A DNA stretch of 64,000 nt from WRGT01 sp964450405 (GTDB taxonomy: Bacteria; Spirochaetota; UBA4802; UBA5550). Shown piece by piece: positions 16,024 through 23,433 of the stretch. The position numbers and the translations under genes were made by a program. Under the pieces are notes generated by a model. It worked only from the letters and a program-made list of their open reading frames with translations, ran no database searches and was not told the origin of the DNA. Location of the stretch: contig CAYVCQ010000022.1 of the NCBI GenBank assembly GCA_964450405.1, positions 6,278 to 70,277 on the forward strand, given 5' to 3'. The first letter of the stretch is position 1; each line of letters starts with the position of its first letter.

Positions 16024-17148
16024 TCACTCAAATTTCATTACAGTTGATCTTTCTCCATTTCCTGAATAAATGACATAGGGAGTTCCTTTGGATGAAATTG
16101 CTAAAAACGGATTCTGTGCGTTTACTGCAAAAGCATTATTGTAATCAGCCCTTTCATTAAAACCTTCTGATTCCAGGATCGTCCATTTGCCGTTTATAAA
16201 ACTCATAGCTGATAGAGGGGCGTTTTCGCCATCAATATAAACAACTGTAGGTATATCATTCCTATCGATTTTAAGACATGGGTACCATGACCATTCATTG
16301 GAGCTGAAACCTGGTTTACCCTTAACTGTCCATTGTCCCTTCTCGAAACTCATTACAGTAACTCTATTTCCTTTGGTGCCGTCCATAAAAGCAACATATG
16401 GATTACCCTTCGAGTCTAACGTGAGTGAAGGAGCATTGGCTTTTCCTTTTGTAAAACCCGCTTTGCCGAGATTAATCCATTTCCCTTTTGAAAATATCTG
16501 TGCTGTTAATCTTGAGTTCGCAGAGTAGTCCAGATAGACAACGGTAATGTTGCCCGAGTTATCAATGGCAATTTCCGGAAACTCCGATGAACCTTTACTG
16601 AACCCGGATTTCCCCACAAGCTTCCATTCATTATTATCAAATTTTAATACTGATACCTTACCGGCGAATCCGGTCTTTGAATCAATTCCGGAATAAACGA
16701 CATGTGGTATCCCGTCTTTATCCAGCGCCATGGATACAAAGGCAATTTGTTCTTTTATAAAATATCTCTTTCCAACAGTAATCCATCTGCCGTCACTGAA
16801 TTTTTTCATGGTAGCAGGTCCGTTAAATCCGTCCTGATATAATATATATGGTATATCATTTTTATCCAGCAGCAGCTGAATTTGCAGAGCTGTTCCTTCG
16901 CTTATACTTTCGTCACCTGCCGGAGTCCAGGCTCCATCGATCAGTCTCTTCACTGTTGCCGGTCCCAGATATTTATCCTGATAAGCAGCATACGGAACGT
17001 CTTTACTGTCAAAGGCAATAACCGTTTCCTTTGTCTGACCAACGCTGAAATTCTGTTTACCGACGACTGTCCATTTTTTTTCATTGTTTTGTGAGTATAA
17101 AATTGAACTGATTGTTAAAGACAGTATCAGCGGGATAAAATATTTCAT
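16024..17148 (-). CDS. secreted seven-repeat (beta-propeller-like) protein
   Basis: 374 aa from ATG at 17148, chosen for AAAGGA upstream; an ATG five codons earlier lacks a site. A signal peptide (about 1-19, ending ILYSQ) is followed by seven repeats of about 50 residues. Each opens with W..(V/L)GK..F(S/T)KG and contains a (D/K)..G(I/N)PYV(V/A)Y.D stretch. Seven such blades would close a beta-propeller. There is no catalytic motif. Likely periplasmic or surface-exposed, binding protein or carbohydrate; function unknown. It stands alone between ung and metF. Confidence 0.75.
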   Translation of the reverse strand: MKYFIPLILSLTISSILYSQNNEKKWTVVGKQNFSVGQTKETVIAFDSKDVPYAAYQDKYLGPATVKRLIDGAWTPAGDESISEGTALQIQLLLDKNDIPYILYQDGFNGPATMKKFSDGRWITVGKRYFIKEQIAFVSMALDKDGIPHVVYSGIDSKTGFAGKVSVLKFDNNEWKLVGKSGFSKGSSEFPEIAIDNSGNITVVYLDYSANSRLTAQIFSKGKWINLGKAGFTKGKANAPSLTLDSKGNPYVAFMDGTKGNRVTVMSFEKGQWTVKGKPGFSSNEWSWYPCLKIDRNDIPTVVYIDGENAPLSAMSFINGKWTILESEGFNERADYNNAFAVNAQNPFLAISSKGTPYVIYSGNGERSTVMKFE

Positions 17149-17234
17149 AATCAGTCCTTTCATTTTTAATTTAGTTTGCAGTTAATTATAAAATAAAACT
17201 ATTCTTTAAGGATATAATGCTTTGCTTAATGCTG

Positions 17235-18161
17235 TTAAACAACAGGTCGCGGAAGTAGTCCTGCGCGTTCAGCTATTTCGGGGATTCGATGTTCCCATTC
17301 AATAGCCATAATATGTACTCCCGCTACACCTTTAATTTCTTTTATCTCTTCCACCTGTTCGCAGAAAATTCTTATTCCCTCTTCGCCGGCTTTTTCCTTT
17401 GGAACTCCTGCCATCCGTTTCAACACCTGATCCGGGATCTGTACACCAGGGACGCAGCGTGCCATATAGTTTGCCATGCCTGAAGTTTTCAAAGGAGTAA
17501 GACCGGCTAATATAGAGCATTGTTTGTCAAGTCCCATATCGCAGATTATCTTCATGAATTCGCGGAATTTGTTCATATCGTATATACACTGAGTCTGAAT
17601 AAAGTCAGCACCGGCTTCAATTTTTTTTCTGAGGTGCAGTGCGCGGAACTCAATCGGTGGTGCGAAGGGATTTGCCGCGGCACCTACAAACATCGGGACT
17701 TCACCCTGAAGTAGTGCTTCCTCATTCAGCATCCTGTTTTCATCTCGCATCCGTTTTACCAGTGAAAGCATCTGTGTTGAATCGATATCAAACACCTTCC
17801 GGGCATTTTTCTGATTTCCGAAACTCTGATGATCGCCTGAAATGGCAAGCATATTCTTAATGCCAAGTGCTGACGCGCCGAATATATCACTCTGAATTGC
17901 AATACGGTTTCTGTCGCGGCATGTCATCTGCATAACAGGCTCCACTCCCATCTGGACAAGAATGGCTGAAGCGGCAATGCTCGAAAGGCGTACTACTGCG
18001 GTTTGACAATCGGTGACATTAACGGCGTCAACGTTGCCGCGGAGAAACTCAGCCTTCTCCTTTACGATAGATACATCAGTACCCTTCGGCGGGCCAAGCT
18101 CGGTAGTTACTGCAAAATGTCCTGCTTCTAATACTCTCTCCAGATTGCTCCCTGATTTCAT
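17235..18161 (-). CDS. metF: methylenetetrahydrofolate reductase, MetF subunit
   Basis: 308 aa from ATG at 18161, chosen because AGAGGA lies upstream; an in-frame ATG at 18194 would overlap metV. FAD-dependent TIM barrel that interconverts methylene- and methyl-tetrahydrofolate. Family signatures seen are ELGPPKGTD near the N-terminus, VNVTDCQ (about 46-52), MQMTCRDRNR (about 77-86), LAISGDHQ (about 107-114), and GADFIQTQCIYD (about 184-195). It is the last gene of an operon and starts one base after the metV stop. Pairing with MetV means electrons arrive through Fe-S clusters rather than directly from NADH. Confidence 0.93.
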   Translation of the reverse strand: MKSGSNLERVLEAGHFAVTTELGPPKGTDVSIVKEKAEFLRGNVDAVNVTDCQTAVVRLSSIAASAILVQMGVEPVMQMTCRDRNRIAIQSDIFGASALGIKNMLAISGDHQSFGNQKNARKVFDIDSTQMLSLVKRMRDENRMLNEEALLQGEVPMFVGAAANPFAPPIEFRALHLRKKIEAGADFIQTQCIYDMNKFREFMKIICDMGLDKQCSILAGLTPLKTSGMANYMARCVPGVQIPDQVLKRMAGVPKEKAGEEGIRIFCEQVEEIKEIKGVAGVHIMAIEWEHRIPEIAERAGLLPRPVV

Positions 18162-18162
18162 T

Positions 18163-18846
18163 CTATATGTTCCTCTTGACGTATCTTTTTTCATATCCGG
18201 TCTGAATCAGTGTTGCCGGACCTTTGTCGGTCCACTCCATAGGGGGATGGATTGACAATATGTTTTCAACGCGATTCTGTGATTTCAGACGCTCGTATAT
18301 GGCATTCCAGGCACAGGGGATATCACTCCCGGCTTCACAGCTTCCGTCAATGTTTGTACCTCCGCATGGTCCGTTGAAAAGACTCTTGGCGCAGCATGTA
18401 ACCGGGCATATCCCGCCGGTGTAGCCAAGCTGGCAATCGCCGCAGGTCCGGCATCTCTCCTGATATAATCCTGTGCTGATATCAACTCCGGCAAACATCG
18501 TATTTAATGCGGGAAAAACAGGTTTAGATTTATATCTCTCTGCAAGAAACTGTACACCGGCACCGCATGCGGTAGATATCACGCAATCGCAGGTTTCAAT
18601 CTTATCTTCAATATCAGAAAGATATTCCGGATTGCACTGGCGCTCGGTTACAAATACAGAGAAGTCTGATTGTTTTTCTTTCTGTGTGAACAAATCAGAT
18701 AAATCCTGTTTCAGCATAAGTGTTTCACGCTGACCTCCTGCAAGACAGACGGAAGTACATCCTCCGCATCCGACGCAGAGTATATTAGAGAAATCTTTTA
18801 CAAGATCGTATATCTCTTCAAGTGGTTTTCGTTTTGCTTTGATCAT
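18163..18846 (-). CDS. metV: MetV, zinc/Fe-S subunit of acetogen-type methylene-THF reductase
   Basis: 227 aa, cytoplasmic. Two cysteine clusters are visible: C24VGCGGCTSVC34 at the N-terminus, and RCRTCGDC (C132, C135, C138) followed by C147, CC151-152, C161, C170 and C178. This is the pattern of MetV proteins that bind two [4Fe-4S] clusters and zinc and feed electrons to MetF. In known MetVF enzymes the donor side differs between organisms (for example, RnfC2 or HdrABC-MvhD partners). Here the genes upstream are a cytochrome, an HdrC-like protein and a NarI-like membrane subunit. ATG with GGAGT upstream; 18 bp after the cytochrome gene. Confidence 0.9.
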   Translation of the reverse strand: MIKAKRKPLEEIYDLVKDFSNILCVGCGGCTSVCLAGGQRETLMLKQDLSDLFTQKEKQSDFSVFVTERQCNPEYLSDIEDKIETCDCVISTACGAGVQFLAERYKSKPVFPALNTMFAGVDISTGLYQERCRTCGDCQLGYTGGICPVTCCAKSLFNGPCGGTNIDGSCEAGSDIPCAWNAIYERLKSQNRVENILSIHPPMEWTDKGPATLIQTGYEKRYVKRNI

Positions 18847-18864
18847 TATTTACTCCGACTGAAT

Positions 18865-19257
18865 CTATTTATGGCATTCACCGCAGAGTCGTGGAGCTGC
18901 GGTTTTATTTTTGTTGATCAATGATTTTGTCATTGATTGATGGCATCCGATGCATAATCTGTGGTATGAGTTTTTAAGACTGGATTCATTCATATGACAG
19001 CTGCTGCAGAAGATCGATTTGTTTTCACTGGTCAGTTCAGATGTATCAAGGACATTTTTCCCGTTTTCAAATCTATGGTGACAATCTGTGCATGAAACTC
19101 CTTCAATCATCATATGATTACCATGATTGAACTGAACAGATGAACGGCTCCTTGATTTAAAAACCTGGTTGCTTATTGTTATCGATTCCATCTGAGCGAA
19201 GAGAAAAACCGGAATTATTAAACATGAGTGTATGAGAATAATTATGATTCTTTTCAT
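18865..19257 (-). CDS. periplasmic tetrahaem cytochrome c (class III/c3-like)
   Basis: 130 aa. A signal peptide (about 1-21, ending FLFAQ) exports it. There are four CxxCH haem sites, at C56-H60, C84-H88, C102-H106 and C125-H129, with spare histidines (H45, H48, H61, H99) as candidate distal ligands for bis-His haems. The size and layout fit small c3/c7-type cytochromes, which carry electrons from periplasmic hydrogenase or formate dehydrogenase. Its ATG overlaps the stop of the HdrC-like gene (ATGA), showing tight coupling. It probably docks with the membrane subunit encoded two genes upstream. Confidence 0.88.
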   Translation of the reverse strand: MKRIIIILIHSCLIIPVFLFAQMESITISNQVFKSRSRSSVQFNHGNHMMIEGVSCTDCHHRFENGKNVLDTSELTSENKSIFCSSCHMNESSLKNSYHRLCIGCHQSMTKSLINKNKTAAPRLCGECHK

Positions 19258-19658
19258 AACTCCTCACCTTCAATTGAATCGCCATAGGTGCGGTAAACAC
19301 CTTTCTCTCTGCATATATTACGCGCACATGCAATAAGAGACGGGATGCTTATTCCGATGGGACAGTAACATCTCATACAGAGAACGCATTTATCCCAGAT
19401 CAGATTTTTGATCTTAATGTATTCCTCATCGGAGAGTTTACCTTTTTTTTTGTAAATCCTTCCTATGGAGTTGATCGCTTTGTATGCCGGTGAATAAGTG
19501 GGATCTTTTTTATTTGAATTAAATTGAAAGCAACTGTCAGCACATATTGAGCAATGCGCACAGGCGGAGAGAGATAGTTTTATCATATCTTTCTTTTTGT
19601 CGAGTATATTCCGGATACTGTTCATCGCCGCTGTGTCTGTATTAATTTTATTTACCAT
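19254..19658 (-). CDS. HdrC/TmcB-like cytoplasmic Fe-S protein
   Basis: 134 aa with no signal. The first cluster, C33-x2-C36-x2-C39-x3-C43, is canonical. The second is C91-x2-C94-x2-C97-Y-C99-P, two residues shorter before the last Cys than the usual CxxCxxCxxxCP. Small two-cluster proteins of this type form the cytoplasmic electron wire beside NarI-like b-type subunits in Hdr-related membrane complexes. The ORF starts inside the last codons of the NarI-like gene (7-nt overlap) and ends overlapping the cytochrome gene. It would link membrane haems to MetV. Confidence 0.82.
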   Translation of the reverse strand: MVNKINTDTAAMNSIRNILDKKKDMIKLSLSACAHCSICADSCFQFNSNKKDPTYSPAYKAINSIGRIYKKKGKLSDEEYIKIKNLIWDKCVLCMRCYCPIGISIPSLIACARNICREKGVYRTYGDSIEGEEL

Positions 19659-20353
19659 CTGCGGCTTCCCGGTGTAATGCTGTATTCGCTGTCGATGAAA
19701 AATCTTGAAAAAATAATAAATGGCATATGGATAAGAGATGTAAATGGAACAATCATAATTGCCAATTCTCCGATAATCATATGAGTAAAAATTACTGTCT
19801 GATAATTAAAAAAATGATGATACGCAAAGAATCCACTGATAAAAGGGGCCATTACAATAAATAATATAGTATAATCGCGAAGAGTGGAAAGAACCCGGAC
19901 CCGTGGAAGAAAAATGCGTCGTGCTAAAAAGAAAACTCCGAAGGTGATTAATATCATAGTGAAAAAATCAGTTAGATGCTCCGGTAAGGCAGGGAGACTT
20001 ATACCAATTGTCAGATCGGCTACGGTGTTATGCGCAAAAAGAAATACCGGTGTTATAAATAGAAGTATATGAAAAATCAGACTGGTTATACCCATCAGGG
20101 GATTTGTGCCAAAGATCGTATTTCTTATTTTTATTTTAATAGAGGAGGTTGTATTTTTTAAGAAGCTCCGCTGAGCAGGTATTGATCTGCCGGAAACAAT
20201 ATTTTCCGTCTGAAGATTGACTCTGCTGATCTTACGCGTTGCAAGGACTAACCATATTGTACGATATGTGAATCCGGATAAAAATACAACTATAGAGATG
20301 ACAAATCCCGGACCGCGCAGAAAATCATAAAGATCTGGGATAGCAGTAGCCAT
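19652..20353 (-). CDS. NarI-like di-haem cytochrome b membrane subunit
   Basis: 233 aa with five membrane segments: about 14-36, 87-110, 128-147, 160-183 and 187-215. Four histidines sit where di-haem NarI-family proteins place them: H95 and H108 in segment 2, H191 and H209 in segment 5. The 18-residue spacing of the last pair equals that of NarI. The family moves electrons across the membrane between (mena)quinone or periplasmic cytochromes and cytoplasmic Fe-S proteins, as in Tmc, Dsr and Qmo complexes. GGAGA precedes the ATG. First gene of the five-gene metVF operon. Confidence 0.85.
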   Translation of the reverse strand: MATAIPDLYDFLRGPGFVISIVVFLSGFTYRTIWLVLATRKISRVNLQTENIVSGRSIPAQRSFLKNTTSSIKIKIRNTIFGTNPLMGITSLIFHILLFITPVFLFAHNTVADLTIGISLPALPEHLTDFFTMILITFGVFFLARRIFLPRVRVLSTLRDYTILFIVMAPFISGFFAYHHFFNYQTVIFTHMIIGELAIMIVPFTSLIHMPFIIFSRFFIDSEYSITPGSRRW

Positions 20354-20544
20354 TTAAACATTCTCCGGGTTAATTTTTGAACAGATTATTTTAACTTCGA
20401 AATGCCGGAGTTTTTTTGTCAAGAATGATACGGATGATTTCTTTATAATTCTTCACAATGGTGTTAGCTCGATGATTATCCATTTTACAGAATGTTGTGC
20501 AGTATATTTTTGATAAGACCTTGTTTTTGTTGTCACTTGTTTAC

Positions 20545-20572
20545 TTGACAATAAATATTAATTTACTATATT
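20545..20572 (+). promoter_or_regulatory. promoter of the MBL-fold gene
   Basis: TTGACA (20545-20550) and TATATT (20567-20572) are separated by 16 bp, about 38 bp before the ATG at 20611. Confidence 0.55.
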
Positions 20573-20610
20573 TTCATAATCGCTAAATTTTAATGAAATG
20601 GAGGTTTACC

Positions 20611-21348
20611 ATGAACAGAGTTTTATTATTCATTCCCCTGATTATGATGTTCTCGACGTTAACACTTTTTTCGCAGGATAAATTTGAATCTGACTCATTT
20701 AAAACCACAGCGGGCGATCTTAAAATAACGTTCCTCGGCCATGGTACTATTATGATGAATTTCGACGGAAAGATAATACATGTCGACCCGTACAGTAAAG
20801 TGGCTGATTACACCAAATTACCCAAGGCGGATATTATTCTTATAACGCATGAACATGGTGACCATCTTGACAGTGCAGCAATTGATGCTGTCAAAAAAGA
20901 AAAAACCGTAATAATTCTCACCCGGATATGTTTTGATAAAATCAAACAGGGCGAAGTGATGAAAAACGGAGATGTAAAAACTGAATCCGGAATAAGAATA
21001 GAAGCAGTGCCGGCATACAACTTAATAAATAAGCGTCCCGATGGAAATCCGTTTCACCCTAAAGGTGAGGGTAACGGATACATTCTTACATTTGGTGATA
21101 AAAGATTTTATATTGCCGGTGATACAGAGAATATTCCAGAGATGAAAACATTTAAGAATATATACTGTGCGTTTTTACCTGTGAATCTCCCCTATACAAT
21201 GACTCCGGAGATGGTGGCGGATGCTGTTAGATCTGTTAAACCGGAAATTTTTTATCCCTACCATACCGGAGAAACAGATACAAATAAAATTGTCGAACTT
21301 CTGAAAAACGATAAGAAGATTGATGTAAGAATACGCAGGATGAAGTGA
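20611..21348 (+). CDS. exported MBL-fold metal-dependent hydrolase (UlaG/lactonase-like)
   Basis: 245 aa from ATG at 20611, supported by GGAGG seven bases upstream. Signal peptide about 1-21 (ending TLFSQ). The metallo-beta-lactamase signature THEHGDHLD is at 79-87 (ligands H80, H82, D84, H85), with FLGHGT before it and AGDTE further on; a final YPYHTGETD supplies the last histidine. This short, single-domain form is the UlaG-like group; substrates vary and cannot be assigned. Monocistronic, divergent from the metVF operon with a 257-bp gap between them. Confidence 0.85.
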   Translation: MNRVLLFIPLIMMFSTLTLFSQDKFESDSFKTTAGDLKITFLGHGTIMMNFDGKIIHVDPYSKVADYTKLPKADIILITHEHGDHLDSAAIDAVKKEKTVIILTRICFDKIKQGEVMKNGDVKTESGIRIEAVPAYNLINKRPDGNPFHPKGEGNGYILTFGDKRFYIAGDTENIPEMKTFKNIYCAFLPVNLPYTMTPEMVADAVRSVKPEIFYPYHTGETDTNKIVELLKNDKKIDVRIRRMK

Positions 21349-21383
21349 TCTTATATAGTAACTGATCAAAAATCACTGATATT

Positions 21384-21420
21384 TTGCTCTCCGCCGCGCC
21401 TTCGGCGCGGCGGAGAGCAA
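21384..21420. repeat. perfect GC-rich hairpin CCGCGCC-TTC-GGCGCGG
   Basis: A 17-bp stem (21384-21400 with 21404-21420) and a TTC loop, 36 bp after the MBL gene. Same design as the hairpin at 15112-15144. Probably a repeat unit serving as a transcription terminator, although no T-run follows. Confidence 0.65.
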
Positions 21421-21515
21421 TAGTTCTTTGTAGTTACCTTTGTCATAGTGTATTGTGATGTCTTTTTGTATGGCAGTCGCAGATTTTTTTTTAAGTTAAT
21501 CTTCCGGAGAGGTAT

Positions 21516-21701
21516 ATGCCGTCAAAGTATTATCCTGATGAAGGTGCGGTTATCGGTTATCGTTGCCCTGAATGCGGCTCCGAAGATATTGTATGCACGC
21601 TCGCTGTATATGAATTCACAACTCTTGAATGCAGTAAATGCAAAAAAAGATCGACACTTGATGATCTGCAGATAACAGAATGGTTCGCTCCTGAGAATTA
21701 G
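21516..21701 (+). CDS. small zinc-ribbon protein
   Basis: 61 aa, preceded by GGAGAGG. Four cysteines in two CxxC pairs (CPEC about 17-20, CSKC about 39-42) form a rubredoxin-like zinc ribbon, ending LQITEWFAPEN. The C-terminus of the convergent protein at 21760 has the same plan (CPKC, CSNC, then YQLSDWY), so the two are paralogous modules placed tail to tail. Function unknown; small ribbons of this type usually bind nucleic acid or protein. Confidence 0.65.
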   Translation: MPSKYYPDEGAVIGYRCPECGSEDIVCTLAVYEFTTLECSKCKKRSTLDDLQITEWFAPEN

Positions 21702-21759
21702 CGATAAACCAATTTTTTAATAATACGGAAACCATATTATTAAAAAAATTAAGCACTCA

Positions 21760-22236
21760 TTATTGATACCAGTCTGAGAGCTGGTATTCATCAACTGTAT
21801 CTTCGAAACCGCAATTGCTGCATTTAAACGACATAAATACCTCACCGCCAATCGATCCTGAATAGACTTTATCAGCATTGGATGATTTACATTTCGGGCA
21901 GCGTACACCATCTGTAGATCCTGTTATTTTTTCAGACTGTTCTGAATTATTTATATATTTCTCAACTTCATCGGGAGTTAGAGGACGTAACTTTTCAACG
22001 ATATAAGTTTTCATTGCATCATAACTGCCGCCAGGTGTGGATCTTGTATGAAGATAAAAAGATCCGCATTCGGGGCATAAGAGAATCTGAAAAATATCAA
22101 TATGATTAAAATCTTTATATAGAGTCAGATAACCGAAAGTATCAGGGAATTTATCGCTATAAAGATTTTCGGGAGTGTTTTCTATTTCCCATCCGTCATT
22201 TTTAAACATTCCGCAAATTCTGCAGCCATCCTGCAT
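21760..22236 (-). CDS. hypothetical protein with N- and C-terminal zinc-binding motifs
   Basis: 158 aa, AGGGGA before the ATG. CRIC (5-8) and CPEC (about 54-57) may form one metal site in the N-terminal domain. CPKC (about 114-117) and CSNC form a C-terminal ribbon homologous to the 61-aa protein encoded convergently at 21516. The middle segment is helical and acidic. The family is not recognised. It lies 18 bp downstream of the HD-domain gene, in the same direction, so the two may be co-transcribed. Confidence 0.7.
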   Translation of the reverse strand: MQDGCRICGMFKNDGWEIENTPENLYSDKFPDTFGYLTLYKDFNHIDIFQILLCPECGSFYLHTRSTPGGSYDAMKTYIVEKLRPLTPDEVEKYINNSEQSEKITGSTDGVRCPKCKSSNADKVYSGSIGGEVFMSFKCSNCGFEDTVDEYQLSDWYQ

Positions 22237-22254
22237 ACTATTCCCCTGCCTGAT

Positions 22255-22887
22255 TCAAGATAATAAATCTATTTCATAGCTGATATTCTGACGTGCTGTA
22301 TTTTCGTATTCATTTTGAAAAGAGTTAGACAAGAAAATAAAGTCACGGTTTAAGAAACCGGATAATAGTTTAATCCTGCTCTTATTATATATTATTCCGG
22401 GAATATAAAAATACTCCTTACGTACATTTTTTATGTATTCAGTATATTTTTCCCTATCGGTTCCTAGAATCGCAAGATCAATATCAAGGAATAGTTTATA
22501 ATCAGATTTATTCTCACTCTCGGATATATTGTGCTTCTTTGTAAGCAAAATCATTGCAGTGGTATTATCTATATTTATTTTTGATACACCGATATTATTC
22601 AGGAAATTAAAAGCGAATAAAGCACTCTTTTCCTCATTATCATTGCGGTAGGTTTTATAAATTATATCATGAAACCAGATTGCAAATTGAAAACTGTCAA
22701 AATCATTTATTTGAGATTTGTACTTATCAGCAAGAATCAGCATGTCGGTAATATGATTTAAATTGTGGTAATAACGAAATCTTAAATTGTATTTTTTGAC
22801 GATAGCATTGTATGAATTTAATATTACATCTATATCCGATGTATATTTTTTTATAAGTGAATTCCAGCTTTCTTCCAAATTATACAT
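22255..22887 (-). CDS. HD-superfamily metal-dependent phosphohydrolase
   Basis: 210 aa, cytoplasmic. Metal-ligand motifs are YHNLNHI (H41, H45) and WFHDIIY (H73-D74), with a further aspartate in LDIDLAILG near 134-138. This pattern and length fit the predicted HD phosphohydrolases of the COG4339 type, whose substrate is unknown. The upstream ribosome-binding site is weak. Upstream lies the attL end of the integrated element. Probably co-transcribed with the zinc-ribbon gene at 21760. Confidence 0.75.
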   Translation of the reverse strand: MYNLEESWNSLIKKYTSDIDVILNSYNAIVKKYNLRFRYYHNLNHITDMLILADKYKSQINDFDSFQFAIWFHDIIYKTYRNDNEEKSALFAFNFLNNIGVSKINIDNTTAMILLTKKHNISESENKSDYKLFLDIDLAILGTDREKYTEYIKNVRKEYFYIPGIIYNKSRIKLLSGFLNRDFIFLSNSFQNEYENTARQNISYEIDLLS

Positions 22888-23189
22888 ATTTTTACACCGC
22901 CGATTGTGAGAAAAATTTCATATAAATCATTTTCTGTAATAATAATTTATATGAACTGAAAGGTTCTGTCCAATCTAAAATTTATCAGCATTTTTTTCCG
23001 GCAGCTTTGTAAGGAGTTCGAACTCATCAGAAGTTCAGCTTTTTTTTTAAAATGTTCAAATTACAGAACTATTAGATTGATTTCGGCGGTTTGATGTTTA
23101 TATTTTTTCAGCCGGCAGGGAAGGAATCCATTGTAAACAGCACTTTGTAATTTAATTCAAATTTCAATAATGGCGGCAAATAAAAAAAG

Positions 23190-23259
23190 CCCTGAAATAA
23201 TCAGGGCTTTTATGAGCGGGTAGCGGGAATCGAACCCGCGTAGTTAGCTTGGAAGGCTA
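23190..23259 (-). repeat. attL: displaced 3' fragment of tRNA-Gly plus terminator
   Basis: Identical over 70 bp to 30653-30722. It corresponds to the last 45 nt of the tRNA (23215-23259) and the adjoining CCCTGA-AATAA-TCAGGG terminator hairpin. The match ends at 23259, after which the tRNA 5' half is missing, so this is a duplicated attachment core and not a gene. Confidence 0.92.
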
Positions 23260-23388
23260 TTTTGATGTTTTTTACATTATGCAATTACATGTTTTATACT
23301 ACTTTTTAAGTCATTTATTTAACACATTTTAAAATAATGTATATGTTATATGCTTGAAATTGTAAGTTTATGTTTTAATATGTCCCTG

Positions 23389-23420
23389 TTTATCTGACAG
23401 TTTATCTGACAGTCAGATAA
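23389..23420. repeat. tandem 12-bp repeats and palindrome before int (arm-type sites)
   Basis: TTTATCTGACAG occurs twice in perfect tandem (23389-23400, 23401-23412). The second copy merges into the 19-bp palindrome TTATCTGACAGTCAGATAA (23402-23420). Related words recur at the other end (30587-30610). The position, 14 bp before the integrase start, suggests integrase or excisionase binding, and possibly autoregulation. Confidence 0.6.
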
Positions 23421-23433
23421 AAAAGGGGGCAAG

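Noticed and set aside
23215..23259. tRNA-Gly-like sequence at the left end of the element
   Set aside because: Only the 3' 45 nt are present; without a D-arm or 5' acceptor strand it is an attachment-site fragment and not a functional tRNA.
23389..23420. Short tandem repeat considered as a CRISPR start
   Set aside because: Two contiguous 12-mers without spacers, next to an integrase gene; better explained as recombinase sites. No CRISPR array or cas gene was seen in the window.
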